Origin: Haloferax marinisediminis
GTDB taxonomy: Archaea; Halobacteriota; Halobacteria; Halobacteriales; Haloferacaceae
Direction of reading: 5' to 3'
DNA: 64,000 bases
Assembly (NCBI RefSeq): GCF_009674585.1
Contig: NZ_WKJP01000001.1
Location: forward strand, 1,550,001 to 1,614,000
In this document: piece after piece, positions 17,329 through 27,143 of the stretch
Numbering within the stretch: the first letter of the stretch is position 1
Layout of the letters: each line of letters starts with the position of its first letter
Program-made: the position numbers and the translations under genes
Notes under the pieces: model-generated
Databases searched by the model: none
What the model was told of the DNA's origin: nothing
The model's input: the letters and a program-made list of their open reading frames with translations, nothing else

Positions 17329-18213
17329 ATGAAGACACGCCCCCTCGGCGGAACTGGTCACGACACCAGTATCATGACCTTCGGCACCATCGCGCTCAAC
17401 TGGCTCGAACAGGAGGGCGCAGACCAGATGGTCGAACTCGTCCTCGACCGAGGGGTCAACCATTTCGACGTGGCCCCGATGTACGGGGACGCAGAACTGA
17501 AGCTGGGACCGAAGCTCCGGCAGCACCGCGACGAGATTTTCCTCGGGTGTAAGACCCAAGAACGAACCTACGACGGTGCGAAGCGAAAACTCGAACAGTC
17601 GCTCACTCGCCTCGGCGTCGACCACATCGACCTCTACCAGGTCCACGGGCTCGAATACGAGCACGAACTGGACACGATTACGGGCGACGGCGGCGCACTC
17701 GAAGCGTTCCGAGAGGCCAAAGACGACGGCCTCATCAGTCACATCGGGCTGACGAGTCACAGCGAACCGCAACTCATCCTCGACGCCATCGACCGTATCG
17801 ACGACCTGGAGACACTCATGTTCCCGATGAACCCTGTCGTCGCCGGAAAGGACGACGCCGACCACGACTACGACGCAGTGCTCGAGCGCGCGGACGAGGA
17901 GGGTATCGGAACGCTCGGCATCAAAGCCTTCGCGAAGGGTCCGTGGCCGTCGACGGACGAACTTCCCGAAGGAGACCGACCATATGCGAACTGGTACGAA
18001 CCCGTCGACACGCCCGCCGAAATCGAGGAGCGATTCGACTTCGCGGCCGCGCAGGGCCTGACGAGTGTCGTCAGCATGGGCGACCCCAAACTGATGGCGA
18101 TGGTCCTCGACGCAGCACAGCGATACGACGGGATGGACGAGGCGGCCCAGCGCTCGCTCATCGAGAAACTTCGTCACGACGAGAGTCCAGTCCCAGAACA
18201 GCTCCACCACTGA
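17329..18213 (+). CDS. Aldo/keto reductase
   Basis: 294 residues starting MKTRPLGGTGHDTSIMTFGT. AKR features: the catalytic Asp/Tyr pair in VNHFDVAPMYGDAE (Asp and Tyr of the tetrad), the Lys in IFLGCKTQER, and the His in DLYQVHGLE. The C-terminal NADPH-binding part ends in GLTSVVSMGDPKLMAMVLDA. The TIM barrel reduces aldehydes or ketones, or oxidises sugars. An upstream in-frame start adds nine residues; the ATG before KTRPLG matches the family N-terminus. The methyltransferase gene follows after 18 bases, so the two may be co-transcribed. Confidence 0.88.
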   Translation: MKTRPLGGTGHDTSIMTFGTIALNWLEQEGADQMVELVLDRGVNHFDVAPMYGDAELKLGPKLRQHRDEIFLGCKTQERTYDGAKRKLEQSLTRLGVDHIDLYQVHGLEYEHELDTITGDGGALEAFREAKDDGLISHIGLTSHSEPQLILDAIDRIDDLETLMFPMNPVVAGKDDADHDYDAVLERADEEGIGTLGIKAFAKGPWPSTDELPEGDRPYANWYEPVDTPAEIEERFDFAAAQGLTSVVSMGDPKLMAMVLDAAQRYDGMDEAAQRSLIEKLRHDESPVPEQLHH

Positions 18214-18231
18214 GAACTACTCTCTCCGCTC

Positions 18232-18951
18232 ATGGACGTTCCAACGACGGTGCAGACAGCCCTCGAAGACCGACCAGTGAGCGGTGCAGTGTGTCTCGAA
18301 GCGGGTGCTGGCGTCGGCAACACGACGGCCGGGCTCCTCGCGGCCGGGGCGAGTCGCGTCTACGCAGTCACAAACGACCCTGCGCACGCCTCACTCGTCC
18401 ACGAACGAGTCGCACGCGACGAACCTGACCGGACTGCCGTCCTCGAGGCGGACGTTCGTAGTCTTCCGCTGGCAACCAATTCAGTCGATATACTCACCGC
18501 CCATGGCCTGTTCAACGTCCTCCCACCAGCGACGTTGGACGCCGTCGTGAGCGAGTTGACACGGGTCGCCGCGCCGGGGTGTCATCTCGTCGTCGACGAC
18601 TACGACCCACTCCCCGACACCGCTCGCGTCCGCGACCTCTTCGCGCTCGAAAACGCTGCATCCGAGTTGGCTGACGGGAACCCTGCGCTGACGTTCTACC
18701 CATCAGGCGTGCTCCGTCGACTGTTCGTCGGCGAAGGGTGGGAGTTCGACCGAGAGCGGACGCTTCTCGACCCGGTTCCGTGGACGAACCGTCACCTTAG
18801 AGCACACGCCAGCGCCACCCGAACTGCGGCGTCGAGAGTCCCTGACGAACGTGGAACAGCGCTGGCTGAGGAGGCAGACCGACTCGCGGCGGCCATCGGC
18901 GAGGAGTCTGTCGGAACGATGTACAGCCTCGCATTTCGACTTCCCGAGTAA
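18232..18951 (+). CDS. Class I SAM-dependent methyltransferase
   Basis: 239 residues. Motif I is CLEAGAGVGNTTAGLLAAG (about 20-38), the strand-2 region is VYAVTNDP, motif post-I is EADVRSLPLATNSVDIL and motif III is APGCHLVVDDYDP. The overall pattern is UbiE/Methyltransf_11-like. The strand-2 acidic residue that normally contacts the SAM ribose is Asn/Asp in TNDP. Substrate unknown. It starts 18 bases after the aldo/keto reductase stop and is not closely similar to the methyltransferase at 10886-11503. Confidence 0.85.
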   Translation: MDVPTTVQTALEDRPVSGAVCLEAGAGVGNTTAGLLAAGASRVYAVTNDPAHASLVHERVARDEPDRTAVLEADVRSLPLATNSVDILTAHGLFNVLPPATLDAVVSELTRVAAPGCHLVVDDYDPLPDTARVRDLFALENAASELADGNPALTFYPSGVLRRLFVGEGWEFDRERTLLDPVPWTNRHLRAHASATRTAASRVPDERGTALAEEADRLAAAIGEESVGTMYSLAFRLPE

Positions 18952-19052
18952 CCGCCTCGCAGACGGGTTCTGGTTTCGTTCAGCGGGCCGATGCTGAACT
19001 GCCGTTCGTCCTAATAGATGCGGCTAATTTCTCCGATGGCGTATGCTATGTT

Positions 19053-20459
19053 ATGTCAACCCACACGATTGGCGACCAGCAGCTACAGGTGATACACGCT
19101 GCCTTCACGGGCACACTCGTCCAACCCGAAGACCCCGGATTCGACGACGCACGGGCGATTTGGAATGGGATGGTAGACAAGTATCCGCTCCTCATCGCTC
19201 GCTGTGCCGACGTCGACGACGTCGTCACCGCGGTGAACTTCGCTCGGGAGAACGACCTCCCCGTGGCGATCAGAGGCGGCGGTCACAACGTCGCCGGAAG
19301 CGCCATCTGTGACGATGGACTCGTCATCGACCTCTCCGAGATGACGAACGTCGTCGTCGATACAGAGACCCGCCGGGCCAGCGTACAAGGTGGTGCGACG
19401 ATTGGCGACGTCGACCGGGCGACCCAACGGCACGGCCTCGCAACGGCGCTCGGAGTCGTCTCCGAGACAGGTATCGCCGGGCTCACGCTCAACGGCGGGC
19501 TCGGACACCTCCGCAGGAAGTACGGCCTCTCGCTGGATAACCTCACGTCCGTCGAGATTGTCACTGCGGACGGAGTCGTTCGGACGGCGAGCGACGAAGA
19601 GAACACAGACCTCTTCTGGGCGATTCGAGGTGGTGGCGGCAACTTCGGTGTCGTCACGAATTTCGAGTACAAACTGCACGAGGTCGGACCCGACGTGAAC
19701 ATGCTCTTCACCTGGTACGGTGGTGACGATGTCGAAGACGCGCTGCGTGCATTCCGTGAGTACACGACAGCTGCTTCCAGAGACGGGAGTGTCGTCGCCT
19801 TCTACGCGTTCGTCCCCGAGGACGAAACGTTCCCAGAAGAATCGTGGGGCGACCCGGCAATCGCCATGATTGGTTGCTACGACGGGCCGACCGACGAAGC
19901 CGAAGCCGAGTTCCGAGAACTCCGAACGGTGGCCGAGCCAATCGCTGACATGAGTGGCCCGATAGAGTACACGGCACTCCAGACGCTCTTAGACGAGGAT
20001 TACCCCGATGGCCTGCGCTACTACTGGAAGGCCGTCTACGTGGAGGAACTCACGGACGACATCGTTGACCTCGTCGTCAGGTACGGTGCGGACAGTCCAT
20101 CACACCTCTCGACGGTCGACGTCTGGCACCTCGGTGGCGCAATCGGTGATGTCGAACCGGATGCGACCGCCTTCTGGCACCGGACCAACGACTACATGCT
20201 CACCTTCGAAGCGAACTGGGAAGACCCAGCGGTGGACGACGAAAACGTGGCGTGGGTCCGAAACGGTATCGAAGAACTCAGAGAGATGCTCGTCACGACC
20301 GGTGGCTACGGGAACTTCCCGGGGTTCGGCGAAGACCCGTCACAGACGCTGTTCGGCGACAACTACAACCGACTCGTGGACGTGAAGACCGTGTACGACC
20401 CCGAGAACCTGTTCAAACTGAACACGAACATCGAACCACACGAACAGCCCAGCGAGTGA
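19053..20459 (+). CDS. FAD-linked oxidoreductase of the berberine-bridge (PCMH/BBE) family
   Basis: 468 residues. The FAD-binding PCMH domain (about 35-210) contains RGGGHNVAGSAICDDG, whose His is the usual 8-alpha covalent FAD attachment site, and SVQGGATIGDVDRATQ. The second covalent site (Cys in a GWLxRxYG-like block) is not seen: the block here reads GGLGHLRRKYGLSLD, so single covalent attachment is expected. The C-terminal BBE segment ends FGDNYNRLVDVKTVYDPEN. Members oxidise sugars, alcohols or alkaloids with O2 or another acceptor. It has no signal peptide, so it is cytosolic. Substrate not predictable. Confidence 0.9.
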   Translation: MSTHTIGDQQLQVIHAAFTGTLVQPEDPGFDDARAIWNGMVDKYPLLIARCADVDDVVTAVNFARENDLPVAIRGGGHNVAGSAICDDGLVIDLSEMTNVVVDTETRRASVQGGATIGDVDRATQRHGLATALGVVSETGIAGLTLNGGLGHLRRKYGLSLDNLTSVEIVTADGVVRTASDEENTDLFWAIRGGGGNFGVVTNFEYKLHEVGPDVNMLFTWYGGDDVEDALRAFREYTTAASRDGSVVAFYAFVPEDETFPEESWGDPAIAMIGCYDGPTDEAEAEFRELRTVAEPIADMSGPIEYTALQTLLDEDYPDGLRYYWKAVYVEELTDDIVDLVVRYGADSPSHLSTVDVWHLGGAIGDVEPDATAFWHRTNDYMLTFEANWEDPAVDDENVAWVRNGIEELREMLVTTGGYGNFPGFGEDPSQTLFGDNYNRLVDVKTVYDPENLFKLNTNIEPHEQPSE

Positions 20460-20489
20460 GACGAGGGTCGGACTCCGATACCGACCTGT

Positions 20490-21287
20490 TTAGAGGGGTC
20501 TCTCACCGTCGTAGGCTTCGAACCATCCCTCGACGACGCCTTTCAGCGCGCCGGTCGTACTCCCAAGATTGAGCATCTGATAGCCGTGTTTCGCCTTCTC
20601 GTTCACGTCGTCCATCCCGAATCCGAGTCCGCCGACGGGAACGCCGGCGTCGACGGCGGTCGACAGAATCGTCTCGACAGCTTCCTGCACCTTCGGGTGG
20701 TCGATGTCGCCGGGGTACCCGAGCGAGACGGAGAGGTCGAAGGGGCCGATGAACACGAACCCGAGTTCGGGGACGGCCAGAATCTCGTCGAGGTTCGCGA
20801 GCGACTGGCGGTTCTCGATGGTCACACCGACGAGCGTCTCGTTGTCTTCGGTGTCGACGTAATCCTCGGCGAGGCCCCATCGTCGAGCACGCGGCGACGC
20901 GAGACCGCGGTCACCGGGACCGCCATCGTAGCGGAATCGAGACGACCGGACGGCGGCGCGAACCTCGTCGGCCGACTCGACACGGGGGAGGAACACGTTC
21001 CTGACGCCGAGGTCCAGCGCCTTCCGGACGAGTGTCGGGTCGGTGGTCGGAAGCCGAACCACCAACTCGGTTCCGGTGCGCTCCGCCGCACGAAGTACGT
21101 CCTCCATCGCACCGGCGTCCCACGGACTCGGCCCGCCGTGTTCGAGGTCGACCCAGACGAAGTCGACACCGAGGTCACCGTAGAACTCTACGAGCGTCGG
21201 ACTGTACGCGGTGTCGAGAACGCCGAGCGCGACACCGCCCTCGTCGAATCGAGCGCGAAGACCGTTCTGTCGTCGTGACGGAGGCAT
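20490..21287 (-). CDS. HpcH/HpaI-family aldolase
   Basis: 265 residues, a TIM-barrel class II aldolase of the HpcH/HpaI (2,4-dihydroxyhept-2-ene-1,7-dioate aldolase / citrate lyase beta-like) family. Recognisable blocks: VDFVWVDLEHGGPSPWD (metal/His region), LVRLPTTDP, FLPRVESADEV, TIENRQSLANLDEIL (metal-binding Glu) and FIGPFDLSVSLG (second metal Asp). Reactions cleave or join pyruvate or oxaloacetate with an aldehyde such as glyoxylate or glycolaldehyde. With glyoxylate-linked enzymes around, a glyoxylate-type substrate is possible but unproven. Confidence 0.88.
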   Translation of the reverse strand: MPPSRRQNGLRARFDEGGVALGVLDTAYSPTLVEFYGDLGVDFVWVDLEHGGPSPWDAGAMEDVLRAAERTGTELVVRLPTTDPTLVRKALDLGVRNVFLPRVESADEVRAAVRSSRFRYDGGPGDRGLASPRARRWGLAEDYVDTEDNETLVGVTIENRQSLANLDEILAVPELGFVFIGPFDLSVSLGYPGDIDHPKVQEAVETILSTAVDAGVPVGGLGFGMDDVNEKAKHGYQMLNLGSTTGALKGVVEGWFEAYDGERPL

Positions 21288-21338
21288 GCCAATGATACGA
21301 CAGGTGGTCTCAAAAAATGCGGTGGCGGTTGCGGTGAG

Positions 21339-23048
21339 TCAGAACAACCCGTGAATCGTTCCGTCGTCGTCGACGTCGATGTCGACGGCGGCGGGTCGCG
21401 CCGGGAGTCCCGGCATCGTCATCACGTCACCCGTGAGCGCCACGACGAACCCGGCACCTGCAGCAGGGTAGAGTTCGCGGACGTGGAGTGTCCAGTCGGT
21501 CGGCACACCGGTTTTCGAGGCGTCGTCCGAGAGTGAGTACGGTGTCTTCGAGAGGCAGACCGGAAGCGAGTCGAACCCGTGTTCGACGAGTCGGTTGAGG
21601 TCCTTCTCGGCTTGCTTCGAGAACGTCACGTCGTTCGCGCCGTAGACATGCGTCGCAACTGCCGTAATCTTCTCGCGGAGCGAGTCGTCGAGGTCGTACG
21701 TCAGTTGCAGGTCTGCACGCCCGGAAGAGACCTGTTGTCGAACGAGTTCGGCGAGTTCCTCAGCACCGCGTCCACCCTCAGCGTGTGCTGTCGACACCGA
21801 GGCCGGAATCTCACGGGTCGCACACGCATCGAGAATGGCTGCGACTTCGGCGTCAGTATCGTCGGGGAACCGGTTGACTGCGACGACGACGGGAAGACCG
21901 AAGTCTCGAAGCACGGAGACGTGGTGGAAGAGGTTTGGAAGACCGTCGCGGACCGCGTCGGGATTCGGGGTGGCGAGTACGTCGAAGTTTGCCGGCCACA
22001 TGTCGAGGCCGTGGCGTTTGAGGCCGCGAACCGTCGCCACGACGACGACTGCTTCCGGTGCGGCACCTTCGCGGGAGACGATATCGAGGAACTTCTCTGC
22101 GCCGAGGTCGGCACCGAATCCCGCCTCTGTGACGAGGTAGTCAGTGTGGGCGAGTCCGACTTCGTCGGCGACGAGCGTGTTGGTTCCGTGGGCGATGTTC
22201 GCGAAGGGACCACCGTGGACGAACGCCGGCACGCCTTCGAGTGTCTGGACGAGATTGGGTCGCAACGCGTCTCGGAGGAGCGCGCTGACCGCACCAGTCG
22301 CGCCGATATCGTCGACGGTCACTGGTGTGCCGTCTCGGTCGGTGGCGACGACGATTCGGGCGACCCGCCGTTTGAGGTCTGCGAGGTCGGATGCGAGACA
22401 GAGAACGGCCATCAGTTCGGACGCCGCTGTGATGCCGAATCCGTCTTCGCGCGGCGGGCCGTTCGCACTGCCACCGAGTCCGACGACGGTTTCGCGGAGC
22501 GCTCTGTCGTTTACGTCGAGCGAGCGTCGCCACGTAATCTGGTCGACGTCGATTTCGAGGTCGTTTCCGTGGTGGACGTGGGCGTCGAGCATCGCCGAGA
22601 TGAGGTTGTGTGCGGCGGTGAGTGCGTGAATGTCTCCGGTGAAGTGGAGGTTGATATCCTCCATCGGTAGCACCTGTGAATAGCCGCCGCCTGCGGCGCC
22701 ACCTTTGATACCGAACACTGGTCCGAGCGACGGTTCACGGACGGCCACGGCGACGTCTTCGCCGAGTCGGGCTAACCCCTGTGCGAGTCCGACCGAGATG
22801 ACGGTCTTTCCCTCGCCTTTCGGCGTCGGCGTGATACCAGTGACGAGCACGAGTGACCCATTTCGGCCGCGCTCGCGGGCAGCGTCGACCGCCTCTTGCC
22901 GCAGTTTCGCCTTGTTCGAACCGTAGGGCTCGATGTCGTCTGGGCCGAGGCCGAGTCGAGCGGCGACTGTCTCGATATCGTCCAGTGTGGCAGTTCGTGC
23001 GATTTCCTCGTCGGATGGAACCTCGAAATCAGCTGTTTCGTGTGTCAT
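21339..23048 (-). CDS. fhs: Formate-tetrahydrofolate ligase
   Basis: 569 residues, close to the usual 555-570. The ATP loop is TPTPKGEGKTVISVGLAQ. The family blocks VREPSLGPVFGIKGGAAGGG, DINLHFTGDIHALTAAHNL and KFLDIVSREG-like residues are all present. It forms 10-formyl-THF from formate, THF and ATP, feeding purine, methionine-type and serine C1 pools. It is divergent from the flavodoxin-like gene and convergent toward nothing (the HpcH aldolase lies downstream on the same strand after about 50 bases). Together with the serine/glyoxylate-type aminotransferases it suggests folate-based C1 traffic. Confidence 0.95.
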   Translation of the reverse strand: MTHETADFEVPSDEEIARTATLDDIETVAARLGLGPDDIEPYGSNKAKLRQEAVDAARERGRNGSLVLVTGITPTPKGEGKTVISVGLAQGLARLGEDVAVAVREPSLGPVFGIKGGAAGGGYSQVLPMEDINLHFTGDIHALTAAHNLISAMLDAHVHHGNDLEIDVDQITWRRSLDVNDRALRETVVGLGGSANGPPREDGFGITAASELMAVLCLASDLADLKRRVARIVVATDRDGTPVTVDDIGATGAVSALLRDALRPNLVQTLEGVPAFVHGGPFANIAHGTNTLVADEVGLAHTDYLVTEAGFGADLGAEKFLDIVSREGAAPEAVVVVATVRGLKRHGLDMWPANFDVLATPNPDAVRDGLPNLFHHVSVLRDFGLPVVVAVNRFPDDTDAEVAAILDACATREIPASVSTAHAEGGRGAEELAELVRQQVSSGRADLQLTYDLDDSLREKITAVATHVYGANDVTFSKQAEKDLNRLVEHGFDSLPVCLSKTPYSLSDDASKTGVPTDWTLHVRELYPAAGAGFVVALTGDVMTMPGLPARPAAVDIDVDDDGTIHGLF

Positions 23049-23216
23049 AGTAGTCTCTATCTGTCGATTCGCGCAGAAGACGAATGAAATGGGTTCGTGT
23101 CTCTAAGAATACGAGAATTGGGGACACCGACCCCGCAGTCACCTCGTTCCCGAAGAGTGAGAGTCTGAAACCGCCATTATCTCCACTGCCATCGAATACT
23201 CACCCGGTGACTGCAG

Positions 23217-23801
23217 ATGGTGTCATTCCTCGTCGGGTACGGAAGTACCGAAGGGCAGACTGCGAAGATATCGGAGCGAATCGTCGATGTACTCGAAGGA
23301 CGCGGCCACACTGCGATTGCTGTCTCGGTCGACGACGTCCCCCCGGCGGCGACGCCAGCGGAGTTCGACGCGATACTCGTCGGGTCGTCGATTCACCTGG
23401 GCAAACACGCCAAGAACGTGTACCAGTTCGTCCGCGAGAACCGCGAGGTACTCGAAGACCGGCCGAACGCGTTCTTCCAGGTGTCGCTCTCCTCGGCCGT
23501 TGGTGACGAAGCGCGACAGGCAGAGGCCGCATCGTACATCGACGAGTTCGTCGAGAAGACCGGATGGCACCCGGAGAGAATCGCGCTCTTCGGCGGTGCA
23601 CTCCGCTACTCGGAGTACGGATTCATCACTCGACTGATGATGAAACGCATCGCGAAGGAAGCGACCGGCGACACGGACACGTCTCGTGACTACGAGTACA
23701 CAGACTGGGACGAAGTCGAAGCGTTCGCTGCAGACTTCGCGTCTCTCGTCGAGACGGGTGACGTGTCGGCGGACGGAGAGACGGAAGGAACCGAGGCGTG
23801 A
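23217..23801 (+). CDS. Flavodoxin-domain protein (HemG-like)
   Basis: 194 residues starting MVSFLVGYGSTEGQTAKISE, a flavodoxin FMN-phosphate loop (T/S-x-x-G-x-T type). Later blocks FDAILVGSSIHLGKHAKNVYQFV and FFQVSLSS match the flavodoxin_5 / menaquinone-dependent protoporphyrinogen oxidase HemG group. The C-terminal tail is acidic. HemG oxidises protoporphyrinogen IX in heme synthesis, but many archaeal members are uncharacterised flavodoxins, so I keep the general name. Divergent from fhs. Confidence 0.85.
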   Translation: MVSFLVGYGSTEGQTAKISERIVDVLEGRGHTAIAVSVDDVPPAATPAEFDAILVGSSIHLGKHAKNVYQFVRENREVLEDRPNAFFQVSLSSAVGDEARQAEAASYIDEFVEKTGWHPERIALFGGALRYSEYGFITRLMMKRIAKEATGDTDTSRDYEYTDWDEVEAFAADFASLVETGDVSADGETEGTEA

Positions 23802-23917
23802 GCGCCGAGCAGGCACGCCTCGACAGTTCCTGACAACACCACGACATCGCTATCGCTCGTGGCAAAGATGACGGCGCGCACACAGACTTTTCCCGTTCTA
23901 CACTATTGTACATTACA

Positions 23918-26900
23918 ATGGTTGGTGGCGACTCCTCACGGACGAATCGAGTCACGACGACGGCACAGGGGACCGAACTGAGCGACTTCCAGCGCTTTCA
24001 GGAGTCACGTGACTACGAGGTGGCGGACGTAACCGAGTACGCCGAGGTCGCCGACGAGTTGCGCGGCGCCGTCGACGGTGAAGTCCGGTTCGACGAGTAC
24101 GCGCAGATACTGTACGCGACTGATGGGTCGATTTACGGGGCGCGACCGGCCGGTGTCGTCATCCCGAAAAGCGTCAGCGACGTTCGAGCGGCCGTCGAAA
24201 TCGCGGGAACACACGACGTGCCGATTCTCCCACGTGGTGCCGGGTCGTCGCTGGCGGGACAGACCGTCGGCCCCGGGTGCATCGTCCTCGACTTCTCGAA
24301 GTATATGGACGACATCGTCGACGTCGACCCCGAGAGCAGGCGAGCGACGGTGCAACCGGGGGTCGTCCAAGACGACCTCGACGACCGACTCGCCGAGTTC
24401 GGCCTGAAGTTCGCGCCCGACCCGGCGTCGTCGAACCGTGCGACCATCGGCGGCGGCATCGGGAACAACTCGACCGGCGCACACTCGGTTCGATACGGTA
24501 TCACCGACGCCTACACCGAGGAGTTGCAGGTGATACTCGCCGACGGGTCGATGATTCACACGAGAGACGTGGTCGTCGACAGCGACGAGTGGGACGAACT
24601 CGTCGGGAAAGACGACCGAGAAGCGGCACTCTATCGGACCGTCCGGCAATTGGTCGAAGACAACGAAGCAGAAATCGAGCGCAAGTACCCCACGCTCAAA
24701 CGCTCCGTCTCGGGCTACAACCTCCACAAGGTCATCTTCGAGAACGACGAGGGAGAGACGGTCATCAACCTCTCGAAACTCTTCGTCGGCGCAGAGGGGA
24801 CGCTTGGTGTGGTGGTCGAAGCGACCCTGTCGTTGGTGACGGTGCCGGAAGAGACGGCACTCGTCCTCTACGCCTACGACGACCTGATAGACGCGATGGC
24901 AGCGGTCCCGGATGCGCTCGACTACGGCGCGAGCGCCGTCGAACTCATGGACGACGAGGTGTTCGAGATGGCACGCGCGTCGAGTGAGTACGCGCAGTAT
25001 GTCGAGCAAATCCCGGACGGGACGGCGGCCACGCTGATGTTGGAGTTCGACTCGGAGCTCCACGACGACTTCGAGGCAGCCATCGAGGCTGCCAACGACC
25101 ACTTCTTGCAGTCCGGGTCGGACGACGGAAACGCGTTCGACGCCATCGAGGCGTACACCGACGACGCGCAAGCAAACATCTGGAAACTCCGAAAAGCGGC
25201 GATTCCGCTGCTCATGTCGTTACAGGGCGACCCCAAGCCGTACCCGTTCATCGAGGACGCTAGCGTGCCGCCGGAGGAACTCGCGGAGTACGTCCAGTCG
25301 TTCGAGGAGGTGCTCGCAAACCACGGAACGTCGGCGGCGTACTTCGCACACGCCGGGTCCGGGACGCTCCACATCCGACCTATCTTGAACCTGAAGGACG
25401 CCGACGGCATCGAGACGATGCACTCGATTACCGACGACGTGACCGACCTCGTGTTGGAACACCACGGGTCGTTTTCGGGCGAACACGGCGACGGTCGGGC
25501 CCGAACCGAGTGGAATCCGAAGATGTACGGCCCCCAACTGTGGGACGCCTTCAAGCAACTGAAGTCGGCGTTCGACCCCGACTGGCGACTGAATCCGGGG
25601 AACGTCGTCTACCGCGACGACGACCCGGCAGACATGCGCGAGAACCTCAGATACGGGCCGACCTACCAGTCGCTCGAACCCACGACTGCACTCGACTTCG
25701 AAGAGGAAGGCGGGTTTTCCCACCTCGTGGAGTTGTGCAACGGGTGTGGAACGTGCCGGCAGACTGGGTCGGAGACGATGTGTCCAACCTATCGGGCGTC
25801 GAAGGACGAAGCAGAGACCACGCGAGGGCGGGCGAACATGCTCCGGGCGGCGATTAGCGGTGACCTGCCCGAAGACGAACTCTACACCGACCGATTCCAA
25901 GAGGAGGTTCTCGGGCTCTGTGTCGGGTGTAAGGGCTGTAAGAACGACTGCCCGACCGGCGTCGACCTCGCGAAACTCAAAGCCGAGGTCAAACACCAAC
26001 ACCACCAAGAATCGGGGTCGTCGTTCCGCGAGCGACTGTTCGCACAGATAGACAACGCGGCGAAACTGGGGAGCGCGCTCGCACCGGTGTCGAACTGGGC
26101 GACCGAACTTCCGGGTGCGCGGACGGTGATGGACCGCCTCTTCGGAATCGCACCGGACCGAGAGCTTCCGTCGTTCACCCGAAACACCCTCGAAGACTGG
26201 ATGGCGACGCACGACCCCGCCGTGTCGGCGAACGACGCGACGCACAAGGTGCTCTTGTTCCCGGACACCTACACGAACTACGTCACGCCCGAAATCGGCA
26301 GGGCCGCAGTTCGGACACTGGAGGCCGCGGGCGTCCACGTACAACTGGCGAAAAACGTCGCACCCAGCGGCAGAGCAGCATTCTCCGGTGGGTTCCTCGA
26401 CCTCGCACGCGGCCGCGCCGCCCGCAACGTCGAGACGCTCGCACCCTACGTCGAAGACGGGTGGTCGGTGGTGTTCACCGAACCCTCCGACGCAGTGATG
26501 TTCCAAGACGAGTACGCCGACCTGCTCGACCACCCCGCCGTGACCGACGTTGGCGCGGCGACGTACGGCGTCATGGAGTTTATCGACGTGTACCGACTCG
26601 ACGAGGCACTCCCGATTCGTGGCCGAGACGAGTCAGTCGGTGCAGGCGCGGCAGGTGCTGGAAAGGCCGTCGTCGACGGCGGCGCGATCGAGTCACTGAC
26701 GTATCACGGCCACTGCAATCAGAAGGCGCTGAACAAGGACCACCACGCGGTGGGCGTGCTCCGCCGGGTCGGCTACGAGGTCGACCCACTCGATTCGAGC
26801 TGCTGCGGCATGGCGGGGAGCTTCGGATACGAATCCGAACACTACGACCTCTCGAAGGCGATGGGTCGCATCCTGTTCAGCCAAGTCGACGAAAGCGGGG

Positions 26901-27016
26901 GCGACACGGTGGTCGCACCCGGCGCATCGTGTCGAACACAGCTCGAAGACCGCGATACTGGCGCGACGAGGCCGCCGCACCCCATCGAGAAGGTCGCAGA
27001 GCGAATCAGTGGGTGA
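23918..27016 (+). CDS. Large FAD-linked oxidase fused to Fe-S and CCG domains (glycolate / D-lactate dehydrogenase type)
   Basis: 1032 residues. It has a PCMH FAD domain (about 70-260, with PILPRGAGSSLAGQTVGPGC and NRATIGGGIGNNSTGAH), a GlcD-type C-terminal FAD domain (to about 560, ending GEHGDGRARTEW), two 4Fe-4S motifs (CNGCGTC from Cys607 and CVGCKGCKNDC from Cys668), and a GlpC/GlcF-type CCG domain (HGHCNQK about 930; CCG at 962-964). This joins GlcD and GlcF functions in one chain and donates electrons to quinone. Substrates in the family are D-lactate, glycolate or other 2-hydroxyacids. An in-frame TTG four codons upstream exists; ATG is preferred. Confidence 0.93.
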   Translation: MVGGDSSRTNRVTTTAQGTELSDFQRFQESRDYEVADVTEYAEVADELRGAVDGEVRFDEYAQILYATDGSIYGARPAGVVIPKSVSDVRAAVEIAGTHDVPILPRGAGSSLAGQTVGPGCIVLDFSKYMDDIVDVDPESRRATVQPGVVQDDLDDRLAEFGLKFAPDPASSNRATIGGGIGNNSTGAHSVRYGITDAYTEELQVILADGSMIHTRDVVVDSDEWDELVGKDDREAALYRTVRQLVEDNEAEIERKYPTLKRSVSGYNLHKVIFENDEGETVINLSKLFVGAEGTLGVVVEATLSLVTVPEETALVLYAYDDLIDAMAAVPDALDYGASAVELMDDEVFEMARASSEYAQYVEQIPDGTAATLMLEFDSELHDDFEAAIEAANDHFLQSGSDDGNAFDAIEAYTDDAQANIWKLRKAAIPLLMSLQGDPKPYPFIEDASVPPEELAEYVQSFEEVLANHGTSAAYFAHAGSGTLHIRPILNLKDADGIETMHSITDDVTDLVLEHHGSFSGEHGDGRARTEWNPKMYGPQLWDAFKQLKSAFDPDWRLNPGNVVYRDDDPADMRENLRYGPTYQSLEPTTALDFEEEGGFSHLVELCNGCGTCRQTGSETMCPTYRASKDEAETTRGRANMLRAAISGDLPEDELYTDRFQEEVLGLCVGCKGCKNDCPTGVDLAKLKAEVKHQHHQESGSSFRERLFAQIDNAAKLGSALAPVSNWATELPGARTVMDRLFGIAPDRELPSFTRNTLEDWMATHDPAVSANDATHKVLLFPDTYTNYVTPEIGRAAVRTLEAAGVHVQLAKNVAPSGRAAFSGGFLDLARGRAARNVETLAPYVEDGWSVVFTEPSDAVMFQDEYADLLDHPAVTDVGAATYGVMEFIDVYRLDEALPIRGRDESVGAGAAGAGKAVVDGGAIESLTYHGHCNQKALNKDHHAVGVLRRVGYEVDPLDSSCCGMAGSFGYESEHYDLSKAMGRILFSQVDESGGDTVVAPGASCRTQLEDRDTGATRPPHPIEKVAERISG

Positions 27017-27112
27017 GTCGGCGGTCGAACGTCGCCGACGTCGTCACACGAGAAGTCCGCACGGACAGTTCGTGGGGAGTGGGCACACACGATTCAGTTT
27101 CCCTATGTTTTT

Positions 27113-27129
27113 TGCCTCGTAGAGAGGCA
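27113..27129. promoter_or_regulatory. Inverted repeat just upstream of the aminotransferase start
   Basis: TGCCTC-GTAGA-GAGGCA is a perfect six-base dyad with a five-base centre, following a T-rich run (GTTTTTT, TATA-like) and ending 14 bases before the ATG at 27144. It could be an operator or a hairpin in a short leader. Confidence 0.35.
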
Positions 27130-27143
27130 CGTCATCATAGACC

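Noticed and set aside
21579-22670. 363-codon + strand frame opposite fhs
   Set aside because: Shadow of the formate-tetrahydrofolate ligase frame; Val/Glu/Asp repetition and no fold signature.
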